Of a stretch of DNA of 64,000 nucleotides, positions 36,255 to 44,554 are shown piece after piece. The position numbers and the translations under genes were made by a program. Numbering within the stretch: position 1 is the first letter of the stretch; each line of letters starts with the position of its first letter. The notes under the pieces were generated by a model. That model searched no databases, had not been told where the DNA came from, and saw only the letters and a program-made list of their open reading frames with translations. This DNA comes from Planomonospora parontospora (lineage in GTDB: Bacteria; Actinomycetota; Actinomycetes; Streptosporangiales; Streptosporangiaceae), in assembly GCA_014647935.1 (NCBI GenBank), contig BMQD01000016.1, positions 124,001-188,000 of the forward strand, read 5' to 3'.

Positions 36255-37469
36255 ATGAACCGCCTGACGACTCCGCGGGGCGAGCTCGCCCTCGCCCGCT
36301 TCCCCGAAGACCCCCGCGACCTGCTCCGCGCCTGGGACGCCGCCGACGAGTACCTCCTGCGGCACCTCGACGGCACCGCCGGTGAGGCCGCCGGGGGAGC
36401 CGGCGGCGTGACCGGCGGAGGGCCGGTGGACCTGTCGGGCACCGTGGTCGTGGCGGGCGACCGGTGGGGCGCGCTGACCACCGCGCTCGCCGTCCACCGC
36501 CCCGTGCAGATCACCGACTCGTTCCTCACCCAGGAGGCGACCCGGGCCAACCTGGAGCGCAACGGGATCGGCCCGGACCGGGTGCGGCTGCTGTCGACCA
36601 GGGACGCCCCGCCGGACCGGATCGACGTGCTGCTGGTCCGGGTGCCCAGGAGCCTGGCGCTCCTGGAGGACCAGCTGCACCGGCTCGCGCCCCGCGTGCA
36701 CGCCGGCACCGTCGTGGTCGGCACGGGGATGGTCACCGAGATCCACACCTCGACGCTGCGGCTGTTCGAGCGGATCCTCGGCCCGACCAGGACGTCGCTG
36801 GCGGTGCGCAAGGCGCGGCTCATCCTCTGCGCGCCCGACCCCGCCCTGCCCCGGACCGCCAGCCCCTGGCCGAAGAGCTACGAGCTGCCCGGCGGGGTCG
36901 GACCGGCCTCGGGCCTGACCGCCGTCAACCACGCGGGCGTCTTCTGCGCCGACCGCCTCGACATCGGCACCCGGTTCCTGCTCCGGCACCTTCCCCGGCG
37001 CCGGGGCCCCAAGCGTGTCGTGGACCTGGGCTGCGGCAACGGGGTGGTCGGCACGGCCGCGGCGCTGGACAACCCCGAGGCCGAGGTGCTGTTCGTCGAC
37101 GAGTCCTACCAGGCGGTGGCCTCGGCGGAGGCCACGTTCCTGGCGAACACCGCGCCGGGCGCCGGTGCGGAGGCCGGGCCGGGGCGCAGGGCGGAGTTCC
37201 GGGTGGGCGACGGGTTGTCCGGCGTGCCGGCCCGGACGGTCGACCTGGTCCTGAACAACCCGCCGTTCCACAGCCACCGGGCGACGACCGACGCCACGGC
37301 GTGGCGCATGTTCACCGGGTCGCGCGCCGCCCTGCGCCGCGGGGGCGAGCTGTGGGTCGTCGGCAACCGGCACCTGGGATACCACGCGAAGCTGCGCCGG
37401 CTCTTCGGCAACTGCGAGGTCGTCGCGAGCGACCCGAAGTTCGTCGTCCTGCGGGCCGTCAAGCGCTGA
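36255..37469 (+). CDS. RlmG-like (23S rRNA guanine-N2) methyltransferase
   Basis: A 404-residue two-domain enzyme. The N-terminal half is a degenerate Rossmann domain (VVVAGDRWGALTTALAVHRPVQITDSFLTQEATRANL), and the C-terminal half has motif I RVVDLGCGNGVVGTAAALDNPEAEVLFVDES and the catalytic NPPF (VLNNPPFHSHRATT) of guanine-N2 RNA methyltransferases (RlmG/RsmC). It probably methylates 23S rRNA; the exact base is inferred from family. The ATG lies 37 bases behind the NUDIX stop. Its 3' end overlaps the converging phosphotransferase gene by 11 bases. Confidence 0.88.
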   Translation: MNRLTTPRGELALARFPEDPRDLLRAWDAADEYLLRHLDGTAGEAAGGAGGVTGGGPVDLSGTVVVAGDRWGALTTALAVHRPVQITDSFLTQEATRANLERNGIGPDRVRLLSTRDAPPDRIDVLLVRVPRSLALLEDQLHRLAPRVHAGTVVVGTGMVTEIHTSTLRLFERILGPTRTSLAVRKARLILCAPDPALPRTASPWPKSYELPGGVGPASGLTAVNHAGVFCADRLDIGTRFLLRHLPRRRGPKRVVDLGCGNGVVGTAAALDNPEAEVLFVDESYQAVASAEATFLANTAPGAGAEAGPGRRAEFRVGDGLSGVPARTVDLVLNNPPFHSHRATTDATAWRMFTGSRAALRRGGELWVVGNRHLGYHAKLRRLFGNCEVVASDPKFVVLRAVKR

Positions 37470-39957
37470 CCCCGTACGGGCCGGGGGCCTCGGCCGGGGC
37501 GATCACCTCGACGCTGCCGCGTCCTCCGTCGACGCGGATCCGGTCGCCGTCGCGTACCCGCATGGTGGCGTCCCCGGTGCCGACGACGGCGGGGATGCCC
37601 AGCTCGCGCGCGACGATCGAGGCGTGCGAGAGCGGCGCGCCGACGTCGGTGACGACCGCCGCCGCCCGGGGGAACAGCGGTGTCCAGCCCACGTTGGTCA
37701 CGGTCGTCACCAGGATCTCGCCCTGCCCGAGCCGGTGGCCCTCCTCCATCGAGGTGATCACCCGGGCGGTCCCCTCGACCACCCCGGCCGCGCCGGGGAA
37801 GCCGGTGACGGTCTCCGACGCGGGAGCCGGCGGCGCGTGGGAGTCGAAGACGTCACCCCGGCGGTCCGGATCGGCGGCCCACCGCTCCGGGTCGAACCGC
37901 CCGCGGATGACTCCGGGGTAGGGCGGCAGTGACCGGTAGTGCTCGTAGGCCGCCCGCCGCTCCGCGACCGAGGAGAGCGGCCGCCGGCCGCCGCGCAGCA
38001 CGTCCAGGATCTCGTCGATCGTCAGGAAGAAGAGATCGTCGCCGTGCCCGGTCAGCTCCCCGGCCCGCAGGACGAAGTCGCGCAGCACCCAGAAGGAGCG
38101 GATCGTCTCCGAACGGGCCTCCTCCCGGGCCTGGACGATCGCCCCCCACCGGTCGACCGTCCGGCGCAGCCGCGCGGCCCGCCGCGGAGCGCGCTCCCGG
38201 AACCTCCGCCAGGCGGCGCGGCCCACCTCGTCCTGGCGTTCCAGGAGCTCCGCCGGGTCGGTCGCGGAGGCGGCGAGCAGCCTGCCGATCCACTCCGGGT
38301 CCTCTCCGGGCCGGGGCGCCGAGAGCTCGAACTCGTCCGGGCAGCGGTGGCCGTACCGCCGGGCGAAGGTCTCCCGGTCGATCTCTCCGCGCCCGAGCCG
38401 GGCCAGGCCGAGCAGCGGCCCGAGACTCTCCAGGCGCCCCCCGCCGACCCGGATCCCGGACGTCAGCGCGTTGGCGTCCTCCTCCCCGACCAGCCGCACC
38501 AGCCTGTTCCGGAGGAAGATGAGCGCACCGGCGTCCTGGCGGCCCGCGGCGGCCAGCATGCGGCTGCACTCGCGGAAGTACGGCTCCACCCGGTCCCGCC
38601 AGAGCGCGGGCAGGTCCTCGGCGGCGGCGATCTCGGCGCGCAGGGACTCGGCGCGCGCGGCCGCGGTCGCGAGGAACTCCGGGAGCCTGCGGGCGTACCC
38701 CCGCAGGGCGAGGCGGCCGCGGACGATCGGCAGCGCCTCCCTGAGGATCCGCCGGCGCGGCATCGGCAGCGGCGGGGGAGCGAGCCCTTCCGGTATGCGG
38801 CCGAAGACCGGCTCCTGGGCGGCCCGGAGGCGCCCGCCCATGCCCAGGGCCGCCGCGAGCGAGGCCGTCACGCTCAGATTCATGTAGAACCTGCCGCCGA
38901 TGTTCCCGCACAGGGGATGGCCGCCGAGCTCGGAGAAGATCATCGCGTCGGCCATGAACGCCCGCACGGCCGACCAGGTGCACGGCGTCATGACGCTCGG
39001 GATCGCCTCGCCCAGGTTGCCGTTGGTCCACAGGTAGTCGCCCCTGAGGGAGTCGTTCCACTCTTCGCGCCGCCCGGTGATCGGCCTGGCCTGGAGGATG
39101 TACGGCCGCCCGTCGTGCAGCGCCCACTCGACGTCCACCGGATGGCCGTACAGCTCCTCGATGCGCAATCCGAGACCGGCCAGTTCCAGGGCCTGGGCCG
39201 CCGATAGGGCGGGCCGGTCGCGCAGGCCGGGCGGGACCGGCTCCTCGCGGGTGCCGCCGGGCGTGCGCACGGTCATGACGGTCTTGGACGCGACCGTCTC
39301 CGCGACGACCGTGCGGCGGTCGCGGTCGACGGTGAACGTGTCGGGCGTGACCAGGCCGCCGACGACCGCCTCGCCCAGGCCCCAGGCCGCGTTGACGGTC
39401 AGGCGGCCGCGGTCCTCGGTGAACAGCACGCCCGCCGCGTCGGCGGGCACGAGCTCCTGGACGACGACGGCGAGGGCCACCTGGTCGCGGGGGATGCCGT
39501 GGCGCTCGCGGTAGGCGACGGCCCGATCGGTCCAGAGCGACGCCCAGCAGCGCCTGACCGCGTCCAGCAGCTCCTCGGCGCCGCGGATGTTGAGGTAGCT
39601 CTCCTGCTGGCCGGCGAAGGACATGCCGGGCAGGTCCTCGGCGGTCGCCGACGACCGGACCGCGACCGGGACGTCCCCGCGGTCCCCGCACAGCCTCCGG
39701 TAGGCGTCCCGGACGTCACCGGCGATGTCGTCCGGGACCCGGTGGGAGGCGAAGAGCGCGGCGATCTCGTCGGCCCCGCCCGACAGGATCGCGTCCCGCA
39801 GGCCGTGCCGGGCCACGAAGCCGCGGTAGGCCGCGGTGGTGACGTGGAATCCGGGCGGCACCGGCAGCCCGGCCCGGGCCAGGCGGGCCAGGGACTCGCC
39901 CTTGCCGCCCACCGTCGCCAGGTCGGCTCCGGGGCCGTCGAGCGGGAGCGTGTTCAA
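37459..39957 (-). CDS. rph: PEP-synthase-like enzyme, rifampicin phosphotransferase type
   Basis: An 832-residue three-domain enzyme. An ATP-binding domain (about 1-310: VGGKGESLARLARAGLPVPPGFHVT, VAVRSSATAEDLPGMSFAGQQES), a substrate-binding domain (about 325-750: LWTNGNLGEAIPSVMTPCTWSA), and a swivelling phosphohistidine domain with the catalytic His in VGAPLSHASIVARELGIPAVVGTG. Length and layout fit rifampicin phosphotransferases, which inactivate rifamycins with ATP; related PEP-utilising enzymes look alike, so specificity is not proven. The TTG start overlaps the TetR stop (TTGA), behind GGAGGAGAG. The known rifamycin-associated promoter element was looked for and not seen. Confidence 0.85.
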   Translation of the reverse strand: MNTLPLDGPGADLATVGGKGESLARLARAGLPVPPGFHVTTAAYRGFVARHGLRDAILSGGADEIAALFASHRVPDDIAGDVRDAYRRLCGDRGDVPVAVRSSATAEDLPGMSFAGQQESYLNIRGAEELLDAVRRCWASLWTDRAVAYRERHGIPRDQVALAVVVQELVPADAAGVLFTEDRGRLTVNAAWGLGEAVVGGLVTPDTFTVDRDRRTVVAETVASKTVMTVRTPGGTREEPVPPGLRDRPALSAAQALELAGLGLRIEELYGHPVDVEWALHDGRPYILQARPITGRREEWNDSLRGDYLWTNGNLGEAIPSVMTPCTWSAVRAFMADAMIFSELGGHPLCGNIGGRFYMNLSVTASLAAALGMGGRLRAAQEPVFGRIPEGLAPPPLPMPRRRILREALPIVRGRLALRGYARRLPEFLATAAARAESLRAEIAAAEDLPALWRDRVEPYFRECSRMLAAAGRQDAGALIFLRNRLVRLVGEEDANALTSGIRVGGGRLESLGPLLGLARLGRGEIDRETFARRYGHRCPDEFELSAPRPGEDPEWIGRLLAASATDPAELLERQDEVGRAAWRRFRERAPRRAARLRRTVDRWGAIVQAREEARSETIRSFWVLRDFVLRAGELTGHGDDLFFLTIDEILDVLRGGRRPLSSVAERRAAYEHYRSLPPYPGVIRGRFDPERWAADPDRRGDVFDSHAPPAPASETVTGFPGAAGVVEGTARVITSMEEGHRLGQGEILVTTVTNVGWTPLFPRAAAVVTDVGAPLSHASIVARELGIPAVVGTGDATMRVRDGDRIRVDGGRGSVEVIAPAEAPGPYGVSA

Positions 39958-40676
39958 AGGCTCTCCTCCAGTTTTCTCCGGGCGATCTCCAGCGCCCGGT
40001 CCAGGTAGCGTGCGGTGGCCTCGGCCACCTGCGCGGCGCTCTCGGGGGTGACGGGGTGCCCGGACCCCAGGGTCCGCTGCACCGTCTCGGCGAGCAGGTC
40101 GGCGCGCCGCTCCATGTCCAGGTGGAACGGGTCGGGCAGCGCGGGGGCGTGGAAGAACCCGTAGAAGGCGGTGGCCATCACGTTCTGCTGCTCGGCGGGG
40201 GTCAGGTCGGATCTGACGAGCCCGTGCTCCCTCAGGACGCCGAGGTAGGCGGCGAACGCGGTGGACATCGCCTCGGCGGCCTCCGGGCTGGTGCGCTTGT
40301 GCCGCAGCAGGGCGCCGAGCACCTCCCCGTCGCCGAGCAGGAGCGCCTTGAGCAGCGGACGCCGGAGCATCTCCAGCGCCAGCCGCCGGACCAGGCCGCC
40401 CACCGGCTCCGCCCGGCCGGCGGTGCACAGCCGTACGGCCTCCAGCATCAGCACCCGCTCCCTGCGGAGCAGGGCGGTGAACAGGGCCTCCCGGCTCTTC
40501 CAGTGCAGGTAGATCGTGCCCTTGGCGACGTGGGCGTGCCGGGAGACGTCGTCGAGGGTCGTCTTGTCGTAGCCCCAGCGGCCGACCAGCTCCGCCGCCG
40601 CGTCCAGGATCCGGTCCGCCCGCGCCCGGCGCTGCTCCGGCGTCCGCCGCCTGCGATCGGAGGACTCGGCTGTCAT
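39954..40676 (-). CDS. TetR-family repressor coupled to the phosphotransferase gene
   Basis: A 240-residue TetR protein: helix-turn-helix at about residues 12-60 (RADRILDAAAELVGRWGYDKTTLDDVSRHAHVAKGTIYLHWKSREALF) followed by an all-helical ligand domain. ATG at 40676 follows GAGAGGTGG; the frame opens at 40721. It is the first gene of a two-gene operon with the PEP-synthase-like enzyme (TTGA overlap). A 28-base palindrome lies 19 bases upstream of the start, so autoregulation is very likely. The ligand may be the compound the enzyme modifies. Confidence 0.93.
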   Translation of the reverse strand: MTAESSDRRRRTPEQRRARADRILDAAAELVGRWGYDKTTLDDVSRHAHVAKGTIYLHWKSREALFTALLRRERVLMLEAVRLCTAGRAEPVGGLVRRLALEMLRRPLLKALLLGDGEVLGALLRHKRTSPEAAEAMSTAFAAYLGVLREHGLVRSDLTPAEQQNVMATAFYGFFHAPALPDPFHLDMERRADLLAETVQRTLGSGHPVTPESAAQVAEATARYLDRALEIARRKLEESL

Positions 40677-40694
40677 GGGGCCACCTCTCGGATA

Positions 40695-40722
40695 TATGAC
40701 TGAATATACGTATCTAGTCATA
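40695..40722. promoter_or_regulatory. 28-base imperfect palindrome, TetR operator
   Basis: Arms TATGACT (40695-40701) and AGTCATA (40716-40722) are exact complements, with further inner symmetry around ATACGTAT. Position directly before the TetR start and AT-richness make it the probable autoregulatory operator. Confidence 0.75.
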
Positions 40723-40811
40723 CATCCGACAAGGCGTCACCGTGAACCCCGGCCGCCGTGAACCCGCTCCGCTGCGGACCAGAGGCGGAAGGCGGATCCG
40801 GGGACGGCACA

Positions 40812-41237
40812 ATGGGAGACATGTCCCGACGCAGCACGCAGCCCCGCCGGGCCGCTTCCGGATCCGCCGCCCCCTGCCCCTGCGGGCTGCCCGCGCCCTA
40901 CCGGGACTGCTGCGGGCGGCTGCACCGGGGGGAGGCCGCCGCGCCCACCGCGGAGCTGCTCATGCGCTCGCGGTTCAGCGCCTTCAGCGTCGGCGACGCG
41001 GGGTATCTCCTGCGCACCTGGCACCCGTCGACGCGCCCGCCCGCGGTGGACCTCGACCGGGCGCTGCGCTGGACGGGCCTGGAGATCCTGGAGGTCACCG
41101 GCGGGAGCGCCTTCCACACCGAGGGCACCGTCCGCTTCCGCGCCCGCTACACCGAGCGCGGCCGGGCGGGGGAGATGGAGGAGCACAGCCGCTTCACCCG
41201 GCACGCGGGCGCGTGGGTGTACGTGGGCGCGCTCTGA
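40812..41237 (+). CDS. YchJ-family SEC-C motif protein
   Basis: A 141-residue protein with the N-terminal zinc-binding SEC-C-like cluster CPCGLPAPYRDCCG (about residues 34-47) and the YchJ core (PTAELLMRSRFSAFSVGDAGYLLRTWHPSTRP, TVRFRARY, EHSRFTRHAGAWVYV), an NTF2-like fold. The function of the family is not known; SEC-C motifs bind zinc and contact partner proteins. ATGs at 40812 and 40821 are both possible; the frame opens at 40758. A strong bidirectional terminator follows. Confidence 0.88.
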   Translation: MGDMSRRSTQPRRAASGSAAPCPCGLPAPYRDCCGRLHRGEAAAPTAELLMRSRFSAFSVGDAGYLLRTWHPSTRPPAVDLDRALRWTGLEILEVTGGSAFHTEGTVRFRARYTERGRAGEMEEHSRFTRHAGAWVYVGAL

Positions 41238-41238
41238 A

Positions 41239-41271
41239 GGATCGCCTCCGTCCCGGGACCGGAGGCGATCC
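41239..41271. terminator. Bidirectional hairpin terminator
   Basis: GGATCGCCTCCG (41239-41250) and CGGAGGCGATCC (41260-41271) are perfect 12-base arms with a 9-base loop, between the converging YchJ and D-amino-acid dehydrogenase genes. Confidence 0.8.
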
Positions 41272-41289
41272 GTCGCGGACCGCCGGTTC

Positions 41290-42549
41290 TCAGCGCAGCG
41301 GATCGAACTCGCGCAGGGCGTCGGGCTGCTTGCCGGTGACGATTCGTTCGGCCAGCAGCCGCCCCGTGACCGGGCCGTGGGCCAGGCCCCACATGCCGTG
41401 TCCGCCGGCCACGTAGATCCCCGGCTCGCGTACCGCGCCGATCAGCGGACGCCCGTCGGAGGTGACCGGCCGCGGGCCGACCCACTCGTCGGTGCGCTCC
41501 GCCCAGCGCACGCCTTCCAGCAGCGGGCGGACGGAGGCGATGATCGCCTCCAGCCGGGCCGGGACGAGCGGCGCGTCCGGGTCGCGGAACTCCATGGTGC
41601 CCGCCACGCGCAGCGCGCCCTGGTACGGCGTGCACGCCACCCGCACGTCCGGCAGGTAGATCGGGCCGGGCACCGGCCGGTCCACCGGCACGGTGAAGGA
41701 GTAGCCGCGCCCGGCCCGCAGCGGGACGCGCACCCCCCACCGGGAGGCCAGCCGCGGCAGCCACGCGCCGGTGGCCAGCACCACCGCGTCGGCGGACAGG
41801 GTCGTGCCGTGCGGGGAACGCACGGTGACCCTTCCGCCGTCGCCGCGCACCCCGGACACCTCGAGGGCGTGGACGGTGGCGCCGCGGGCCATGACGGCCT
41901 CGCCCAGTGCGTGGACGAAGCGGCCCGGGTCGACGTACCGCTGCCCGTCGATGCGCACGCCCGCCTGCAGGGCCCCGGACGCGAGCGGCACGTGCTCGGC
42001 CAGCCGCGCGCCGGACAGGGTGCCGTGGTCGACCCGCTGCCCGGCCTCGCCCAGCCTGCGCAGCTCGCGCAGCAGCCCCTCGGCCTGCCGCGGGGTCCGG
42101 AACGCCGCGGTGATGGGCGCCCGGACGAGGGGCGCGTCCACGCCGCCGGCCGTGAGCGCCTCGAACGCCTCGATGCACTCGTCGTTCAGGGGCAGGTTGG
42201 CCCGCACCGCCCGGGTCCACGACGACCACCGGCAGTTGGCGGCGAAGCGGGCCAGGAACGCCCACAGTCCGGGATCGACGCCCGCGGGGATGTGCAGCGG
42301 TGCGGCCGGGTTCACCAGCGACCGCAGGCCGTAGCGGAGCACCGAGGGCTCGTTCAGCGGGATCGTCAGCCCCGGGGCGATCCATCCGGCGTTGCCCCAG
42401 GACGCGCCGGCCGCTATGCCGCCGCGGTCGACCACGTCGACCTGCACACCGTGTTCTTGCAGGAACCACGCGGTGGACAGCCCCACGATGCCCGCGCCCA
42501 CCACGATCACCGACCGGGGCCCGTCGCCGATGCGCTCGACGCCGCTCAT
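41290..42549 (-). CDS. DadA-like FAD-dependent D-amino-acid dehydrogenase
   Basis: A 419-residue FAD enzyme of the DAO fold, oxidatively deaminating D-amino acids or related amines and passing electrons to the respiratory chain. The dinucleotide motif VIVVGAGIVGLSTAWFLQEHGVQVDVVDR is at about residues 14-42; ASWGNAGWIAPG and the C-terminal GPRPVTSDGRPLIGAV and YVAGGHGMWGLAHGPVTGRLLAE match DadA proteins. ATG at 42549 has GGAGGCGG upstream. It is divergent from an XRE-cupin regulator 290 bases away, its likely controller. The exact substrate is unknown; glycine- or proline-like amines are alternatives. Confidence 0.9.
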   Translation of the reverse strand: MSGVERIGDGPRSVIVVGAGIVGLSTAWFLQEHGVQVDVVDRGGIAAGASWGNAGWIAPGLTIPLNEPSVLRYGLRSLVNPAAPLHIPAGVDPGLWAFLARFAANCRWSSWTRAVRANLPLNDECIEAFEALTAGGVDAPLVRAPITAAFRTPRQAEGLLRELRRLGEAGQRVDHGTLSGARLAEHVPLASGALQAGVRIDGQRYVDPGRFVHALGEAVMARGATVHALEVSGVRGDGGRVTVRSPHGTTLSADAVVLATGAWLPRLASRWGVRVPLRAGRGYSFTVPVDRPVPGPIYLPDVRVACTPYQGALRVAGTMEFRDPDAPLVPARLEAIIASVRPLLEGVRWAERTDEWVGPRPVTSDGRPLIGAVREPGIYVAGGHGMWGLAHGPVTGRLLAERIVTGKQPDALREFDPLR

Positions 42550-42839
42550 GACCCGCCTCCATACCAGGACGAATGCTGTTGCCGGGATCAGCATGACCCC
42601 CACGGCCCCGGATGAGGTTGTGGGATGCCGACAATCGAAGGCCTGATCTTGGAGGTTCGCTACAACGGAGTGTCCCGGCCGTATCGACCGCAAGCGTTGT
42701 CGACACGAGGTGCGAGACTCCACATCGCGTGATGCATGTGTTCGAGCGCGCAGGGCGCGGTCCGGTTGCTCGCACAGGGCTGCAGACGTTCCGGACCCTT
42801 GCCTCCGAAGTCATCTTCATATTGCTTAAAAGGCATACG

Positions 42840-43442
42840 ATGTTGCCCGTGACGCAAAAAGATGAAGAACTGGACGGCCTCGTGCGCAAACGCATCCGGG
42901 CCCTGCGGGTGGCGCAGGGCTGGTCCCTGGAAGAGCTGGCCACCCGCGCCAACCTCAGCCAGTCCTCACTGAGCCGCATCGAGAACGGCCGGCGCCGCCT
43001 TGCGCTGGACCAGTTGGTCGTCCTGGCCCGCGCCCTGGACACCACACTGGATCAGCTCGTGGAGACCGCCGCCGACGACGTCGTCACCAGTCCGATGATC
43101 GACGGCGCCCACGGCCTGATGCGGTGGTCCATCAAGGGCGATCCCGGCATGAGCGTGGTGCGCCAGCGCATGACCGAACCGCCGCCCGACAATCCGGCGC
43201 GCATGCGCGCCCACGCGGGACGCGAATGGCTCGTCGTCCTGTCCGGCACCGCGGTCCTCATGCTCGGCCACCGCCGCTTCCGCATCGAGACCAACCAGGC
43301 CGCCGAGTTCCCCACGATGATGCCCCACGCGATCGGCGCCGAGGGCGGCCCCTGCGAGATCCTGGGCATCTTCGACCGCGACGCCCGCCGCGGCCACCAG
43401 CGCGAGAACGGCGACCGCGACGCTCAGGGCGCCGGTGGGTGA
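42840..43442 (+). CDS. XRE-family regulator with cupin sensor domain
   Basis: A 200-residue regulator with an N-terminal helix-turn-helix (about residues 14-70: VRKRIRALRVAQGWSLEELATRANLSQSSLSRIENGRRRLALDQLVVLARALDT) and a C-terminal cupin (about 110-185: HAGREWLVVLSGTAVLMLGHRRFRIETNQAAEFPTMMPHAI). Such proteins sense small ligands and often control amino-acid or polyamine catabolism. ATG at 42840 with AAAAGG 7 bases upstream is preferred to the frame opening at 42612. It is divergent from the DadA-like gene; the 290-base gap between them is AT-richer near 42820 and holds both promoters. Confidence 0.92.
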   Translation: MLPVTQKDEELDGLVRKRIRALRVAQGWSLEELATRANLSQSSLSRIENGRRRLALDQLVVLARALDTTLDQLVETAADDVVTSPMIDGAHGLMRWSIKGDPGMSVVRQRMTEPPPDNPARMRAHAGREWLVVLSGTAVLMLGHRRFRIETNQAAEFPTMMPHAIGAEGGPCEILGIFDRDARRGHQRENGDRDAQGAGG

Positions 43443-43550
43443 CCACTCGTGACGGCGACGGCTTGCGCGCCCGGCAGCGCATCCGGCCATCGTCTTGCCA
43501 AAACCGAAAGAGATTGTGCTTTAGACGCATGGCCGTCCTACCTTGAAGGC

Positions 43551-44423
43551 ATGAACCGAGCACACCCGCACACCCCGCGCCACGGCGCCCAGCACGATCA
43601 CCACCGGGAGCACGATGCCGGCGGCCAAGCGGAGATCCTCGACCTGGACGCCGAGGTCCTCGCCGAGCACACGGCGTCGATCATCGCCTGGCTGCCGCTG
43701 GAGAGCGAGCCGCGCCGGATCGTGGACCTGGGCTGCGGCACCGGCGCGGGAACCTTCGCGCTCCTCGAACGCTTCCCCGGCGCGCACGTCACCGCCGTCG
43801 ACACCTCGGCCGGGCACCTCCGGCTCCTGCGCGAGAAGGCGCGCGCCCGCGGTGCCGAGGGGCGTGTGCGGACCGTGCAGGCCGACCTCGACGCCGGCCA
43901 CTGGCCCGACCTCGGCACGCCGGACCTGGTGTGGGCCTCGGCCTCGATGCACCACATGGCCGACCCCGGCCGCGCCCTCCGGAGCGTCCGCGAACTGCTC
44001 GCCCCCGGCGGCCTGTTCGCCGTCGTGGAGCTCGCGGGTTTCCCCCGCTTCCTCCCCGCCCACGCCCCGGAGAACCGGCCCGGCCTCGAAGAACGCGCCC
44101 ATGCGGCGACCGACGCCTTCCACGCCGAGCACGTTCCGCACCGCGGCGCCGACTGGGGCCCGATGCTGACGGCCGCCGGCTTCACCGTCGAGGCCGAGCG
44201 CACCATCACCGTCGACATCGAGGGTGGGCGCAGCGAAGCGGTCGGCCGCTACGCCCACGGCAGTCTGCAGCGCATCCGCGGAGTCGCCGCACCCGCCCTC
44301 AGCCCCGAGGACCTCGCCGCACTCGACGAGCTCCTGGACACCGACAGCCCGAACAGCCTCCTGCGCCGCGCGGATCTCGCCGTACGCACCGAGCGCACCG
44401 TCTGGGCCGCCCGCCGCGCCTGA
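43551..44423 (+). CDS. Class I SAM-dependent methyltransferase
   Basis: A 290-residue methyltransferase with a His-rich N-terminus (RAHPHTPRHGAQHDHHREHD), motif I RIVDLGCGTGAGTFALLERFPGAHVTAVDTS, and DLVWASASMHHMADPGRALRSVRELLAPGGLFAVVELAG. It belongs to the Methyltransf_25-like group acting on small molecules; the substrate is unknown. ATG at 43551 sits 6 bases behind TACCTT with no spaced Shine-Dalgarno, so a leaderless message is possible. It follows the XRE-cupin gene by 108 bases. Confidence 0.87.
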   Translation: MNRAHPHTPRHGAQHDHHREHDAGGQAEILDLDAEVLAEHTASIIAWLPLESEPRRIVDLGCGTGAGTFALLERFPGAHVTAVDTSAGHLRLLREKARARGAEGRVRTVQADLDAGHWPDLGTPDLVWASASMHHMADPGRALRSVRELLAPGGLFAVVELAGFPRFLPAHAPENRPGLEERAHAATDAFHAEHVPHRGADWGPMLTAAGFTVEAERTITVDIEGGRSEAVGRYAHGSLQRIRGVAAPALSPEDLAALDELLDTDSPNSLLRRADLAVRTERTVWAARRA

Positions 44424-44554
44424 CATCCGGCGCGACCCGCGGCCGCCTGCCGGGCAGGGGGCTCGCCCCGAAGCGCGGACACCTGCGACCACCACCGGGG
44501 CCGTACCGCGCGCGACGGGCAACCGCCCATCGGCCGCGTCGACGGCCCCACGGG

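Noticed and set aside
34679-36823. 714-residue open frame on the minus strand
   Set aside because: Only the part from about 35590 down reads as a sirtuin; the upstream part is a shadow of the NUDIX and RlmG-like genes with low-complexity composition.
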